The notes: a model not told the origin generated them from the letters alone. A DNA stretch of 64,000 nucleotides from Aequorivita sp. (GCA_030690315.1 JAUYGY010000028.1:62001-126000); one strand, 5' to 3'. Counted from the first letter of the stretch, positions 17,917-26,659 are shown. Made by a program: numbers and translations.

Positions 17917-19491
17917 ATGAAATTAAACAAAATCCTCCCCCTAATATTGTTGCTGGTCTTCAATATGGGTTTTGCCCAACAGGGTAAACAAAACGGCAAA
18001 AAAATCAACAACAAAAAAATTCAAGTTGTTGATTCTATTAAAGTTTCTAAAATTTCGGAAGAATTTTCTTCAACATTTCTCGCTACTTCCATAAAAGATT
18101 CTACCGTATTTGATTTAAAAGATATGGCAATTGCCAGAAAAAAGGATAGCCTTTGGCTAAAAGAATTATACAAATCTGATCTTTTTGAAGATATATATAA
18201 CACCGTTGCAGATCAAAATTTTGAGGCAGTTGATTATGATGAACTGCCAACAGAGGTTTTAAAACAGCGGCTGAAGGAACTTGATGCACGCACCCCATTT
18301 AAAGTAGAATACAATCAATCTTTGGAAAACGTAATCAAGCAATATCTCAAAAACCGAAGAAGTTCCCTTGAACGCTTGATGGGCTTAAGCGAATATTATT
18401 TTCCAATGTTCGAGCAGGAACTAGATAGAAATAATCTTCCTTTAGAGTTAAAATATTTAGCTATAGTTGAATCTGCCTTAAATCCACGAGCACAATCCAG
18501 GGTGGGCGCTACAGGACTTTGGCAATTTATGTATACTACCGGTAAAATGTTTGGATTGGATGTAAGTTCATATGTTGATGAACGCTCAGATCCAATTATG
18601 GCTACCGAAGCTGCGTGTAAATATCTGAAAAGTCTGAACAATAGCTTTAATGATTGGGATTTGGCGCTCGCTGCCTACAATTCCGGCCCGGGAAATGTTT
18701 CAAAGGCCATTCGTCGTTCCGGCGGAAAAACCAATTATTGGAGCCTTCGCGATTATCTTCCACGTGAAACCGCAGGATATGTTCCTGCTTTTCTAGCAAC
18801 TATGTATATTTTTGAATATGCCGAAGAACACGGCTTTAAGAAACAAACCGCTAGAATTCCTTATGTTGCTACAGACACTATTAAGGTGAAACAACAGATC
18901 ACACTGGATCAAGTTGCTAAGCTTACAAATCTTGACAAAGAGGAACTTGAATTTTTGAACCCTTCCTATAAACTTGGAATTATTCCCGTAGTGAAGAATG
19001 AGAACTATATGTTGCGCCTTCCATTAACTTCCGTGGGAACTTTTGTAAATAATGAAAGTGCTATTTATGCATTCGCACAAGAAGAGGTTCAAGAGGCAGA
19101 AAAGCCATTGCCAGAATTACTTGAGCAACAGGACAAATTACGCTATCGCGTAAAAAGAGGTGATTATTTGGGACGAATTGCTGATAAATATGGGGTAAGT
19201 ATAGCTCAAATAAAAAATTGGAATGGTATGCGGAGCACCACCGTGAAAGTGGGCCAGAACTTAATTATCTACCCTAAAAAGAGTGCACAGGACATTGCCA
19301 GCAATAAGTCGGTTGCACAAAACAATACCTCAAATTCATCCGAAAAAACATATACCGTTCGTAATGGTGACTCCTTGTGGAGCATTTCTCAAAAATTTCC
19401 TGGGGTTTCAGTACAGAATATCCAAAAATGGAACGATATTAGTGGTGACAAGTTGAAACCTGGAACTAAACTTAAAATATATAAAGGATAG
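17917..19491 (+). CDS. mltD: Membrane-bound lytic transglycosylase D (SLT plus two LysM)
   Basis: This 524-residue exported enzyme cleaves peptidoglycan glycan strands with 1,6-anhydro ring formation. A Sec signal peptide occupies residues 1-20 (MKLNKILPLILLLVFNMGFA). The SLT domain spans about 165-300: the catalytic Glu is in KYLAIVESALNP (near residue 185), then GATGLWQFM and LALAAYNSGPGNV. Two LysM modules follow (about 408-455 with VKRGDYLGRIADKYGVS, and 477-523 with VRNGDSLWSIS), binding the glycan. There is no lipobox, so despite the MltD name it may be soluble in the periplasm. It is followed after about 110 bp by a DUF4837 lipoprotein gene. Confidence 0.92.
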   Translation: MKLNKILPLILLLVFNMGFAQQGKQNGKKINNKKIQVVDSIKVSKISEEFSSTFLATSIKDSTVFDLKDMAIARKKDSLWLKELYKSDLFEDIYNTVADQNFEAVDYDELPTEVLKQRLKELDARTPFKVEYNQSLENVIKQYLKNRRSSLERLMGLSEYYFPMFEQELDRNNLPLELKYLAIVESALNPRAQSRVGATGLWQFMYTTGKMFGLDVSSYVDERSDPIMATEAACKYLKSLNNSFNDWDLALAAYNSGPGNVSKAIRRSGGKTNYWSLRDYLPRETAGYVPAFLATMYIFEYAEEHGFKKQTARIPYVATDTIKVKQQITLDQVAKLTNLDKEELEFLNPSYKLGIIPVVKNENYMLRLPLTSVGTFVNNESAIYAFAQEEVQEAEKPLPELLEQQDKLRYRVKRGDYLGRIADKYGVSIAQIKNWNGMRSTTVKVGQNLIIYPKKSAQDIASNKSVAQNNTSNSSEKTYTVRNGDSLWSISQKFPGVSVQNIQKWNDISGDKLKPGTKLKIYKG

Positions 19492-19603
19492 TTTCAAAAA
19501 AAACCATCCTTTAATGAAATATCCATTCATAGATTTTGATTTCATCTTTAAAGAATTAAGCAGGGATATTCAATCTTTCCGAAAAATTAAATATTTCAGA
19601 CAG

Positions 19604-20581
19604 ATGAAACCAGTTTACATTGTTTTGTTTTCGCTTTTCGTTGCATTTACTTCGTGCAACGAAAGCGGTAAAACCGACAAATCGCTCCTTCCAAATTCCG
19701 TAGGGAACATTAACGCCCTTCAAATTATTACTCCCAACGATCTTTGGAACGGTATTGTGGGCGAAGCAATCCGAAATAATTTTGCCGCTCCCACTGATGG
19801 TCTTCCGCAGGACGAACCCTTATTTTCAATGAACCAAATGCCGCCTGAAGCCTTTACAGGATTTGCGCGCAGCAATCGGCTTTTTCTCTACGTTGTTCTT
19901 AGCGATGAAAATAAAGCAACCATTGCCACAGACGAATATGCCAAACCTCAATCAGGCGCTGTTATAATGGCAACTTCTGAAGAAGAATTGGTAGAGCTTA
20001 TCAATAAAAATTCAGCGAAGATTATTGAAGCTTTTCATGCTTCCGAAATTAAAGAGAGACAGCGAAGAACCGCTATTTCATTAATGAAAACAGATTCGCT
20101 TAAAAAAGTAATGGGAGTGAGTTTACAAATTCCGAGCGCATACAGGATTGCGAAAGCTACCGATAGTTTTTTCTGGTTGCGAAAGGATTTAAAGGACGGA
20201 ACTACCAATATTCTTGTATATCAAGTGCCAATAGATATGATTAAAAACGATAGCACTGCCGTTGGCGACATTATTAAAATCCGTGATTCCATTGGAAGCA
20301 GGCTGTTGCCAGTTGAAGACGACGGCCAATTTATTACCGAAGACGCTTACGCCCCATATCTTTTCATAACAAAAATTGATGGGAAATTTGCCTATGAAAC
20401 AAAAGGTACGTGGGAAGTGAAAGATGCATGGATGGGCGGCCCCTTTGTAAATTATGCCGTTCGCGATGAGAAAAACAATCGCTACTTAATTTTGGAGGGA
20501 TTTACCTATGCCCCGGCTGTGTCCAAAAGGGATCTTCAGTTTGAGCTAGAATCTATTCTGAATAGTGCCAAAATAGAATAG
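19604..20581 (+). CDS. DUF4837 family lipoprotein
   Basis: This 325-residue predicted lipoprotein has a signal peptide MKPVYIVLFSLFVAFTSC, with the lipobox Cys at residue 18. The mature protein begins with a short linker and the family's NALQIITPNDLWNGIVGEAI segment. No catalytic motif is recognised; members of DUF4837 are uncharacterised Bacteroidota envelope proteins. A start at 19604 is preferred over the in-frame ATG at 19514, which would put 30 charged and aromatic residues ahead of the signal peptide. A strong hairpin follows the stop. Confidence 0.82.
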   Translation: MKPVYIVLFSLFVAFTSCNESGKTDKSLLPNSVGNINALQIITPNDLWNGIVGEAIRNNFAAPTDGLPQDEPLFSMNQMPPEAFTGFARSNRLFLYVVLSDENKATIATDEYAKPQSGAVIMATSEEELVELINKNSAKIIEAFHASEIKERQRRTAISLMKTDSLKKVMGVSLQIPSAYRIAKATDSFFWLRKDLKDGTTNILVYQVPIDMIKNDSTAVGDIIKIRDSIGSRLLPVEDDGQFITEDAYAPYLFITKIDGKFAYETKGTWEVKDAWMGGPFVNYAVRDEKNNRYLILEGFTYAPAVSKRDLQFELESILNSAKIE

Positions 20582-20610
20582 CTAACACAATAATATCATT
20601 AAAACAAAAG

Positions 20611-20640
20611 ACCCTTTCAATTCTAAAATTGAAAGGGTTT
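20611..20640. terminator. Terminator hairpin between DUF4837 and tatA
   Basis: A 12-bp perfect stem (20611-20622 with 20627-20638) with a 4-base loop. It lies 29 bp after the DUF4837 stop and 36 bp after the tatA stop on the other strand. The T tract is short on the plus strand. Confidence 0.75.
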
Positions 20641-20676
20641 CTCGTTAAAAATATAAAACGGAATTATTTATTCTCG

Positions 20677-20856
20677 TCAGTTTTTTTTCTCAGTGGTTTC
20701 ATCTTTGGAAGCATTCTTAAATTCTTTAAGACCACTACCCAAACCACGCATAAGTTCCGGGATTTTCTTTCCCCCGAACAATAATAGCACAATAACCACA
20801 ATCAATATAATCTGCCAAGGGCCAATAATACCTAAAGGAATAAATAATGTACTCAT
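20677..20856 (-). CDS. tatA: Twin-arginine translocase subunit TatA/TatE
   Basis: This 59-residue protein is read on the minus strand. One membrane helix covers about residues 13-27 ([16 protein letters not shown]). It is followed by the hinge and amphipathic helix [20 protein letters not shown] and a charged tail (KDETTEKKN). This is the exact TatA layout, including the Phe-Gly hinge and the conserved [11 protein letters not shown]. TatA oligomers form the passage for folded proteins carrying twin-arginine signals. tatC and tatB are not adjacent. A canonical promoter lies upstream, and a terminator hairpin follows. The gene is short enough to be missed by length-filtered gene finding. Confidence 0.93.
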   Translation of the reverse strand: MSTLFIPLGIIGPWQIILIVVIVLLLFGGKKIPELMRGLGSGLKEFKNASKDETTEKKN

Positions 20857-20877
20857 GATTTAGAAAATTTTATTAAG

Positions 20878-20906
20878 CAAAGGTAACAAGAAATGTTTAG
20901 ATACAA
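20878..20906 (-). promoter_or_regulatory. tatA promoter, TTG-N18-TACCTTTG
   Basis: On the minus strand TTG (20904-20906) is followed after 18 bp by TACCTTTG (20878-20885), an exact Bacteroidota promoter match. It ends 21 bp before the tatA ATG. Confidence 0.75.
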
Positions 20907-20947
20907 CGTTTTGAGGGTAACTTTAGTGCGTGGGGCTATAGTTTATT

Positions 20948-20955
20948 TATATTTG
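20948..20955 (+). promoter_or_regulatory. Promoter -7 box of the M23 peptidase gene
   Basis: TATATTTG lies 19 bp before the ATG at 20975. This argues against the in-frame TTG at 20966, which is only 10 bp from the box. Confidence 0.5.
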
Positions 20956-20974
20956 TATAAAGCTATTGGAGAGT

Positions 20975-21838
20975 ATGACAAATAAAGAAAAAGGAGCCAA
21001 ACGTTTCAGAAGGAAGCTGTTGCACAAATACAGATTAGTAATACTTAATGAAGAAACCTTTGAGGAACGATTTTCATTTAAGTTAAACAGGTTAAATGTA
21101 TTTGTATTCAGCACACTTTTCGCTTTGTTTCTAATCCTTGCAACTACATTTATTATTGCCTTTACGCCACTTAGGGAATATATACCCGGCTATTCATCCA
21201 CCACTTTAAAAAAGAAAGCCACGCGCTTAGCCTACGAAACAGATTCGCTACAGAAAATTCTGGCCGTAAATGAGCAATACCTTGCTTCAATCAAAAAAGT
21301 ACTTACAGGCAACGTTAAAACAGTAAATTTCAATAAAGATTCTATCATTGAGCTGGCCAAAACAGATCCCTCCATTTTAATACGGACTTCTAGAAAAGAT
21401 TCCCTTCTTCGCGATGCTGTTGCAAAGGAAGATAAATACAACCCCCTTATTGCGCCCCAACTTCAGCAATATGCCCTTTTCGCACCTGTAAGGGGTACAA
21501 TATCTGAGGGCTATGATTCAAAAACAAAACACTATGCCGTAGATATTGTAACAGCCCAAGATTCGCCAGTTAAAGCAGTGGCTGACGGTACAGTAATTTT
21601 CGCAGAATGGACTGCGCAGACGGGATATGTAATTATTCTAAAGCACGACAACAACCTTATTTCAGCCTATAAACACAACGGGATGCTTACAAAAGAACAG
21701 GGTGAAATTGTAAGTGCTGGCGAAGTGATTGCCACTGTGGGCAATACCGGCGAGCTCACCACAGGCCCACACCTACATTTTGAACTATGGCGCGATGGCT
21801 TTCCAGTGAACCCCACAAGTTTCATAGATTTTGATTAA
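20975..21838 (+). CDS. M23 family metallopeptidase
   Basis: This 287-residue inner-membrane-anchored LytM/M23 peptidase cuts or regulates cutting of peptidoglycan cross-links. A basic cytosolic N-terminus is followed by one membrane helix (about residues 45-68). A helical linker leads to the M23 domain (about 165-285). Zinc and catalytic motifs are incomplete-looking at the first His: the usual HxGxD is replaced by KTKHYAVDIV, whose Asp and His spacing is H-x3-D. The second motif GPHLHFELWRDG is intact. The next gene begins 6 bp after its stop, suggesting an operon with the GH3 protein. Confidence 0.88.
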   Translation: MTNKEKGAKRFRRKLLHKYRLVILNEETFEERFSFKLNRLNVFVFSTLFALFLILATTFIIAFTPLREYIPGYSSTTLKKKATRLAYETDSLQKILAVNEQYLASIKKVLTGNVKTVNFNKDSIIELAKTDPSILIRTSRKDSLLRDAVAKEDKYNPLIAPQLQQYALFAPVRGTISEGYDSKTKHYAVDIVTAQDSPVKAVADGTVIFAEWTAQTGYVIILKHDNNLISAYKHNGMLTKEQGEIVSAGEVIATVGNTGELTTGPHLHFELWRDGFPVNPTSFIDFD

Positions 21839-21844
21839 TTGCCT

Positions 21845-23347
21845 ATGTCCTTAAAATCCTTCGGCGCAAAAATATTCGCCAAAATTATTGTAATTCGAAT
21901 CCAAAAATGGGCCACAAAGCCTGTTGAAACTCAGCGAAAGGTTTTTGAAAAACTCATTTCCGAAGCAAAAAATACTGGCTTCGGAAAAGATCACGGTTTT
22001 GAAAATATCCATTCTTTTGAAGATTTCACAAAGCAAGTCCCAGTGCGCGATTACGAAGAATCAAAATCTTATTTTGATAGGGTTGTCTCAGGAGAAGAAA
22101 ACGTACTATGGCCCCAAAAACCGCTCTATTTTGCCAAAACCTCGGGCACCACTTCGGGCGCTAAATACATTCCGCTCACAAAAGAATCCATGCCCTATCA
22201 TATTGAAGCCGCTCGCAATGCGATTCTCTGCTATATTAACGAAACTGGAAAAGCAAATTTTGTGGATGGCAAAATGATTTTCCTTCAGGGAAGCCCAGAA
22301 ATGCAGGAAAAGAACGGCATCAAAATAGGCCGACTTTCGGGAATTGTGGCACATTACGTTCCAGCCTATCTTCAAAAAAACCGCTTACCCAGCTGGGAAA
22401 CAAACTGTATTGACGATTGGGAAACTAAAGTGGATGCAGTTGTGGAAGAAACCAAAGGCGAAAACATGACCGTAATAAGCGGCATTCCGTCGTGGGTACA
22501 AATGTATTTTGAAAAGCTTCAAAAGGATACGGGAAAAAAGGTGGGCGATCTTTTCAAAAATTTCAATCTCTTTATTTATGGTGGTGTAAATTTTGAACCC
22601 TATCGCGCAAAATTTGAAAATTTAATCGGCAGGAAAGTGGACAGCATCGAACTGTTTCCGGCAAGCGAAGGGTTTTTCGCTTTTCAGGACAGTCAAAAGG
22701 AAAAGGGAATGTTGCTGCTTTTGAACTCAGGAATTTTTTACGAATTCATTGAAGCATCAACTTTTTTTGATGAAAACCCCAAACGGTTGACCATTGGCGA
22801 AGTGGAAACAGGCATTAATTATGTAATGATTATTTCAACAAATGCGGGACTTTGGGCTTATAATTTGGGTGATACCGTTCAGTTTACCTCAACAAAACCA
22901 TATCGTGTAATTGTATCGGGAAGAATAAAACATTTCATTTCCGCATTTGGAGAGCACGTAATTGGGAAAGAGGTGGAAGAAGCAATGAACGAAGCAATTT
23001 CAGAATTCAATTTCTCAATTACAGAATTCACCGTGGCTCCGCAAATTACGCCTTCGGAAGGAGAACTGCCTTTCCACCAATGGCTTGTTGAATTTGACAA
23101 TTTTCCCGAAAACCTTCAAAAAGTAGCCGAATACCTGGATGCCGAAATGCAGCAACAAAATTCCTATTATTTTGATTTGATTAAAGGGAAAGTACTTCAA
23201 CCCTTGAAAATCATTTCACTTAAAAAAGATAGTTTTCAGCATTATATGAAATCACAAGGCAAGTTGGGCGGCCAAAACAAGGTGCCGCGTCTCGCCAATG
23301 ACCGTAAAATTGCAGATGCATTGCTTCAAATTCAGCCGCAAAATTAG
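21845..23347 (+). CDS. GH3-family adenylate-forming protein
   Basis: This 500-residue protein belongs to the GH3 family, acyl-adenylate-forming enzymes first known as plant auxin amido synthetases. The phosphate-binding loop is FAKTSGTTSGAKYIPLT (about residues 97-113). YGGVNFEPYRAKF, ELFPASEGFFAFQD and INYVMIISTNAGLWAYNLGD are the expected motifs that follow. Bacterial members are widespread in Bacteroidota but their acid and amine substrates are unknown. The ATG at 21845 is chosen over a TTG two codons earlier. It directly follows the M23 gene and ends 16 bp before the DUF6909-like gene. Confidence 0.88.
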   Translation: MSLKSFGAKIFAKIIVIRIQKWATKPVETQRKVFEKLISEAKNTGFGKDHGFENIHSFEDFTKQVPVRDYEESKSYFDRVVSGEENVLWPQKPLYFAKTSGTTSGAKYIPLTKESMPYHIEAARNAILCYINETGKANFVDGKMIFLQGSPEMQEKNGIKIGRLSGIVAHYVPAYLQKNRLPSWETNCIDDWETKVDAVVEETKGENMTVISGIPSWVQMYFEKLQKDTGKKVGDLFKNFNLFIYGGVNFEPYRAKFENLIGRKVDSIELFPASEGFFAFQDSQKEKGMLLLLNSGIFYEFIEASTFFDENPKRLTIGEVETGINYVMIISTNAGLWAYNLGDTVQFTSTKPYRVIVSGRIKHFISAFGEHVIGKEVEEAMNEAISEFNFSITEFTVAPQITPSEGELPFHQWLVEFDNFPENLQKVAEYLDAEMQQQNSYYFDLIKGKVLQPLKIISLKKDSFQHYMKSQGKLGGQNKVPRLANDRKIADALLQIQPQN

Positions 23348-23350
23348 TAT

Positions 23351-23358
23351 TATCTTTG
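23351..23358 (+). promoter_or_regulatory. -7 box abutting the DUF6909-like gene
   Basis: TATCTTTG ends 5 bp before the ATG at 23364, implying transcription starts at or next to the start codon. No good -33 element is visible. Confidence 0.4.
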
Positions 23359-23363
23359 CCCCA

Positions 23364-25064
23364 ATGAACAAATTGAAATCACATACAAGAACACGCGCAC
23401 AGGAAAGCACTCAGGCAATTGAGCGACTCTACATCACAATGCGCCATCTTTTTAATCGCGGCTTTTACAAGCCTATGGGGGTTTCCGGAGAAACCCTTCG
23501 TGAATCGTTATTGACTCTTCGCCCAGAAATTTATGGATCTATTAAGGAAGACAAAATAGAGCTCCAAGGTTTGCTGTATGTTATGGACCGTCTGCCCTAT
23601 GGAATAGAGGAATGTAGATTCATCAACTTAACGAGCGATGAAGGTTACAAAAACTCACATTTTGAACCGATAATTCCGCTGAAACGTCGCAGAAATTGTT
23701 ACCGAATAGATTCGGAACAGATGAATATTGAAATTACCCGAGGCCGCTCGGAAATCTATGATATACTTACGCATTTAACATTCCTGTTTATTGAATCGCA
23801 CAAGATTATGAAACAAGTGCTTCTCAGCGAGAATGGCGAAGTAATCCGCGATTGGAAAAAACTGGAACAAGCAGTTTTGAAAAAAGGGAAACTCACCCAA
23901 GAGGAAAAGGAAATAGCATTGACGCATACGGCTAATTTCCTCGGAAGAACTTTTGATGAAGTAAAAAGTGTTTATCCCTATTTTGCAAGTGAAAAGAACG
24001 AAAACAGATTCTTAAATATTATTTATTTTCTTGGCAAAATAGCAATTGAGGAAATTATTGAAGACAACAAACGCATCATCACTTTCAGTCCCGTGTTGCG
24101 TGAAAGTTTAGGCCACCACATTCACGGCGAACAGTGGGCTCATCAAATAAAGCAGACCTTGCAGCAAAACGGATTATTGGAACGGCCCATTCACATTATC
24201 AGTGCAAATATGCACAGCGTAATGAACAGTTTGTATGCACCCCACGCCTTAGCTTCCGAGTTTTCAAAGAAAAAACCAATGGAGGTGTTTGAGGCATTGA
24301 GTTGTGCTACAAATTTAAAATTGCGCGAAAAAGTAACCAAAACCGCCTTGGCTGAAGGAATGATTTTTATTGAAGACCAAAGCGGAACCAATATTGACGT
24401 TCAAATAATAGACACTTCCAAGATAACGGAAAGTCCATATGGTGCAGGATTAAAGGATGTTGAGAGCTCAAAAACCCCTGTAATTGTTGTAATGGACTAT
24501 GCTTTTGGCGAACAGGCCTATGAAACTATGGACGAGCTTTTAAAACCATTTGTGGATGCCAATAAAGACCGACATTTCTTAAATGTGGTCTCGGTTTCAA
24601 TTATGGGAAAAGCAGGTATTTTAGAGGGCGGCAAAGGCGATATTATGATTCCGTCAGCCCACGTTTTTGAAGGCACGGCAGATAATTATCCTTTCAAAAA
24701 TAAATTGGATAAATCTATGTTTAAGGATGATGACGTAAAGGTTTGTACTGGAACAATGATTTCGGTTTTGGGAACTTCGCTTCAAAACCGCGATGTGCTC
24801 AAGTTTTTTCACAATTCCACCTGGAATGTTATCGGGCTTGAAATGGAAGGTGCCCATTATCAAAAAGCCATTCAGGCAGCAGCAAAAATACGCCGAAGTA
24901 TTAGCCCAAAAGTGAAGGTTCGCTATGCCTATTATGCCTCGGATAATCCATTGGAAACCGGAAGCACTTTGGCTTCGGGCGGCTTGGGAACAACAGGCGT
25001 AAAACCGACCTATTTGATTACCGAAAAGATGTTAAATCAGATTTTAGACATATCTAAGAATTAA
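23364..25064 (+). CDS. DUF6909-like protein with nucleoside-phosphorylase-like C-terminus
   Basis: This 566-residue cytosolic protein resembles a flavobacterial family catalogued as DUF6909. The N-terminal half is helical (TRTRAQESTQAIERLYITMRHLF near residues 8-30). The C-terminal 200 residues look like a nucleoside phosphorylase/AMP nucleosidase fold. There is a strand VIVVMDYAFGEQA, then VVSVSIMGKAGILEGGKGD (counterpart of the family's GxxGG loop), then GLEMEGAHYQKAIQ (counterpart of the MEG/MEA substrate motif) and a late acidic YYASDNP. The assignment of that fold is my inference. ATG at 23364 is chosen because earlier codons overlap the GH3 gene and the promoter box. rfbB follows after 2 bp. 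Confidence 0.75.
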   Translation: MNKLKSHTRTRAQESTQAIERLYITMRHLFNRGFYKPMGVSGETLRESLLTLRPEIYGSIKEDKIELQGLLYVMDRLPYGIEECRFINLTSDEGYKNSHFEPIIPLKRRRNCYRIDSEQMNIEITRGRSEIYDILTHLTFLFIESHKIMKQVLLSENGEVIRDWKKLEQAVLKKGKLTQEEKEIALTHTANFLGRTFDEVKSVYPYFASEKNENRFLNIIYFLGKIAIEEIIEDNKRIITFSPVLRESLGHHIHGEQWAHQIKQTLQQNGLLERPIHIISANMHSVMNSLYAPHALASEFSKKKPMEVFEALSCATNLKLREKVTKTALAEGMIFIEDQSGTNIDVQIIDTSKITESPYGAGLKDVESSKTPVIVVMDYAFGEQAYETMDELLKPFVDANKDRHFLNVVSVSIMGKAGILEGGKGDIMIPSAHVFEGTADNYPFKNKLDKSMFKDDDVKVCTGTMISVLGTSLQNRDVLKFFHNSTWNVIGLEMEGAHYQKAIQAAAKIRRSISPKVKVRYAYYASDNPLETGSTLASGGLGTTGVKPTYLITEKMLNQILDISKN

Positions 25065-25066
25065 TT

Positions 25067-26083
25067 TTGAAAAACGACAAAGTACTGATTACCGGAGGCG
25101 CAGGATTTATTGGTTCCAATTATGTGGAATACGTCCTGAAAAATTCAGAAGACGAAATATTCGTGCTGGACAAGCTTACCTATGCCGGAAATTTAAAGAA
25201 TTTGGAAGCGGTTTCAGACAAAATCACCTTTATAAAAGGAGATATTTGTGATGTGGAAATGGTTCAAAAATTTTTCACTGAGCATCAATTCCAAAAAGTA
25301 GTTCACTTTGCCGCCGAAAGCCATGTGGACAATTCCATTTCGGGTCCTTCGCAATTTATTCAAACTAACATCGTGGGCACTTTCAATTTACTTCAAAGTG
25401 CTTATAAAACTTGGATGAGCGGGCCGAATGATTTAAAACCTGAATTCAAAAAAGCGCGTTTTCTGCATATTTCAACCGATGAGGTTTATGGCACTTTGGG
25501 CGAAACGGGTCTTTTTACGGAAGAAACTTCGTATGCACCCAACAGTCCGTACAGCGCTTCAAAAGCTTCTTCAGACTTTATAGTTCGCAGTTATTTTCAC
25601 ACCTACGGATTGCCGGTTGTAACTACAAACTGTTCCAACAATTATGGCCCAAATCAGCATAAAGAAAAGTTGATACCCACTATTATTCGCAAAGCTATTT
25701 CAGGTGAAAATATCCCTATTTATGGCGATGGAAAAAATGTTCGCGATTGGTTGTACGTAATGGATCATTGCAGCGGAATTTATTTAGCTTTGGAAAAAGG
25801 AAGGCTTGGCGAGACCTATAATATTGGAGGCCGAAATGAACGTGAAAACCTTTATATTGCGAATGTTATTTGTGAATTACTGGATGAAATGCTTCCGAAG
25901 AAGACTTCGTATAAAGAACAGATAGCCTTTGTAAAAGACCGCCCCGGCCACGATTTTAGATATGCCATTGACGCATCAAAAATTGAAACCGAACTAGGTT
26001 GGAAGGCGAAGGAAAATTTTGAAACAGGTATCCAGAAAACGATTGCTTGGTATTTGGAAAATGAAGAAAGACTTTTGCATTAG
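25067..26083 (+). CDS. rfbB: dTDP-glucose 4,6-dehydratase
   Basis: This 338-residue short-chain dehydrogenase converts dTDP-glucose to dTDP-4-keto-6-deoxyglucose, step two of dTDP-L-rhamnose synthesis. It has the NAD motif ITGGAGFIGSNYVEYVL (residues 8-24), HFAAESHVDNSI, the catalytic Thr-Asp-Glu in ISTDEVYGTLG, and YSASKASSDFIV with the Tyr-x3-Lys pair. RDWLYVMDHCSGI is the sugar-nucleotide signature. The start is TTG, 2 bp after the previous stop; no ATG fits. It is the first gene of the polysaccharide locus and is separated from rfbA by a toxin-antitoxin pair. Confidence 0.96.
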   Translation: MKNDKVLITGGAGFIGSNYVEYVLKNSEDEIFVLDKLTYAGNLKNLEAVSDKITFIKGDICDVEMVQKFFTEHQFQKVVHFAAESHVDNSISGPSQFIQTNIVGTFNLLQSAYKTWMSGPNDLKPEFKKARFLHISTDEVYGTLGETGLFTEETSYAPNSPYSASKASSDFIVRSYFHTYGLPVVTTNCSNNYGPNQHKEKLIPTIIRKAISGENIPIYGDGKNVRDWLYVMDHCSGIYLALEKGRLGETYNIGGRNERENLYIANVICELLDEMLPKKTSYKEQIAFVKDRPGHDFRYAIDASKIETELGWKAKENFETGIQKTIAWYLENEERLLH

Positions 26084-26139
26084 CATTTGTATAACACTCT
26101 GTTATTTCTTATTTTTAAGCATTATTAAAATATGATCCG

Positions 26140-26385
26140 ATGAAAGTACAAACTGCCCTAAGATTTGACAAAGATTTGCTGGAACTCGTGAAGGAAAAGG
26201 CAAAAGCCCAAAAACGTAGCTTGAATAACTATATTGAATATCTTTTGTATAAGGACGTGGGGAATGTTCCGAACGAAGAAACGAAACAAGCAATCTATGA
26301 AGCCCATAATGATATTGATCTTACGGTTGTGGAGGATTATGATAAATGGAGGGATTCCTTGCTAAAGGGAGAATTTGATGTATGA
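26140..26385 (+). CDS. Antitoxin of YafQ-type toxin-antitoxin pair
   Basis: This 81-residue protein starts with a ribbon-helix-helix-like segment (MKVQTALRFDKDLLELVKEKAKAQKRSLNNYIEYLL). An acidic C-terminal tail (NDIDLTVVEDYDKWRDSLLKG) of the kind wraps the toxin. Its 3' end overlaps the toxin gene by 8 bp, the classical arrangement for translational coupling. The RHH antitoxin normally represses its own operon; the 56-bp gap after rfbB would hold that operator. The exact antitoxin family is uncertain, but pairing with a YafQ homologue makes the role clear. Confidence 0.85.
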   Translation: MKVQTALRFDKDLLELVKEKAKAQKRSLNNYIEYLLYKDVGNVPNEETKQAIYEAHNDIDLTVVEDYDKWRDSLLKGEFDV

Positions 26386-26659
26386 ATTTATATTGACTAC
26401 TCGGTACAAAAAAGATTTTAAAAAACTCCAGAAACGAAGTATGGCTGAGGTTATTTTAGCTGTGGGAATTTTGGATATTCTTCGTGAGCAGGGAGCAAAA
26501 GGCATTCCATCCCAAATGAAACTGCATAAATTGAAAGGTGAATACAACGACAATTGGGAATGCCACATAAAACCAGACCTTTTGATTATTTGGTTTCAGA
26601 TAGAATCTCCCAAAATAATTAAATTGATTAGAATCGGCTCCCATTCCGATTTGTTTTAA
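26378..26659 (+). CDS. YafQ-type mRNA interferase toxin
   Basis: This 93-residue RelE/ParE-superfamily toxin would cut mRNA on the ribosome. It has the YafQ signature: KLHKLKGEYNDNWECHIKPD followed by LIRIGSHSDLF. Compared with E. coli YafQ, the catalytic His residues (in LHKL, CHIKPD and GSHSDLF), the Asp and the final Phe are all kept; the Trp after the Asp is Leu here. The ATG at 26378 is preferred to the TTG one codon earlier. The reading frame is intact, so the toxin is probably functional and held by the upstream antitoxin. Confidence 0.9.
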   Translation: MYEFILTTRYKKDFKKLQKRSMAEVILAVGILDILREQGAKGIPSQMKLHKLKGEYNDNWECHIKPDLLIIWFQIESPKIIKLIRIGSHSDLF

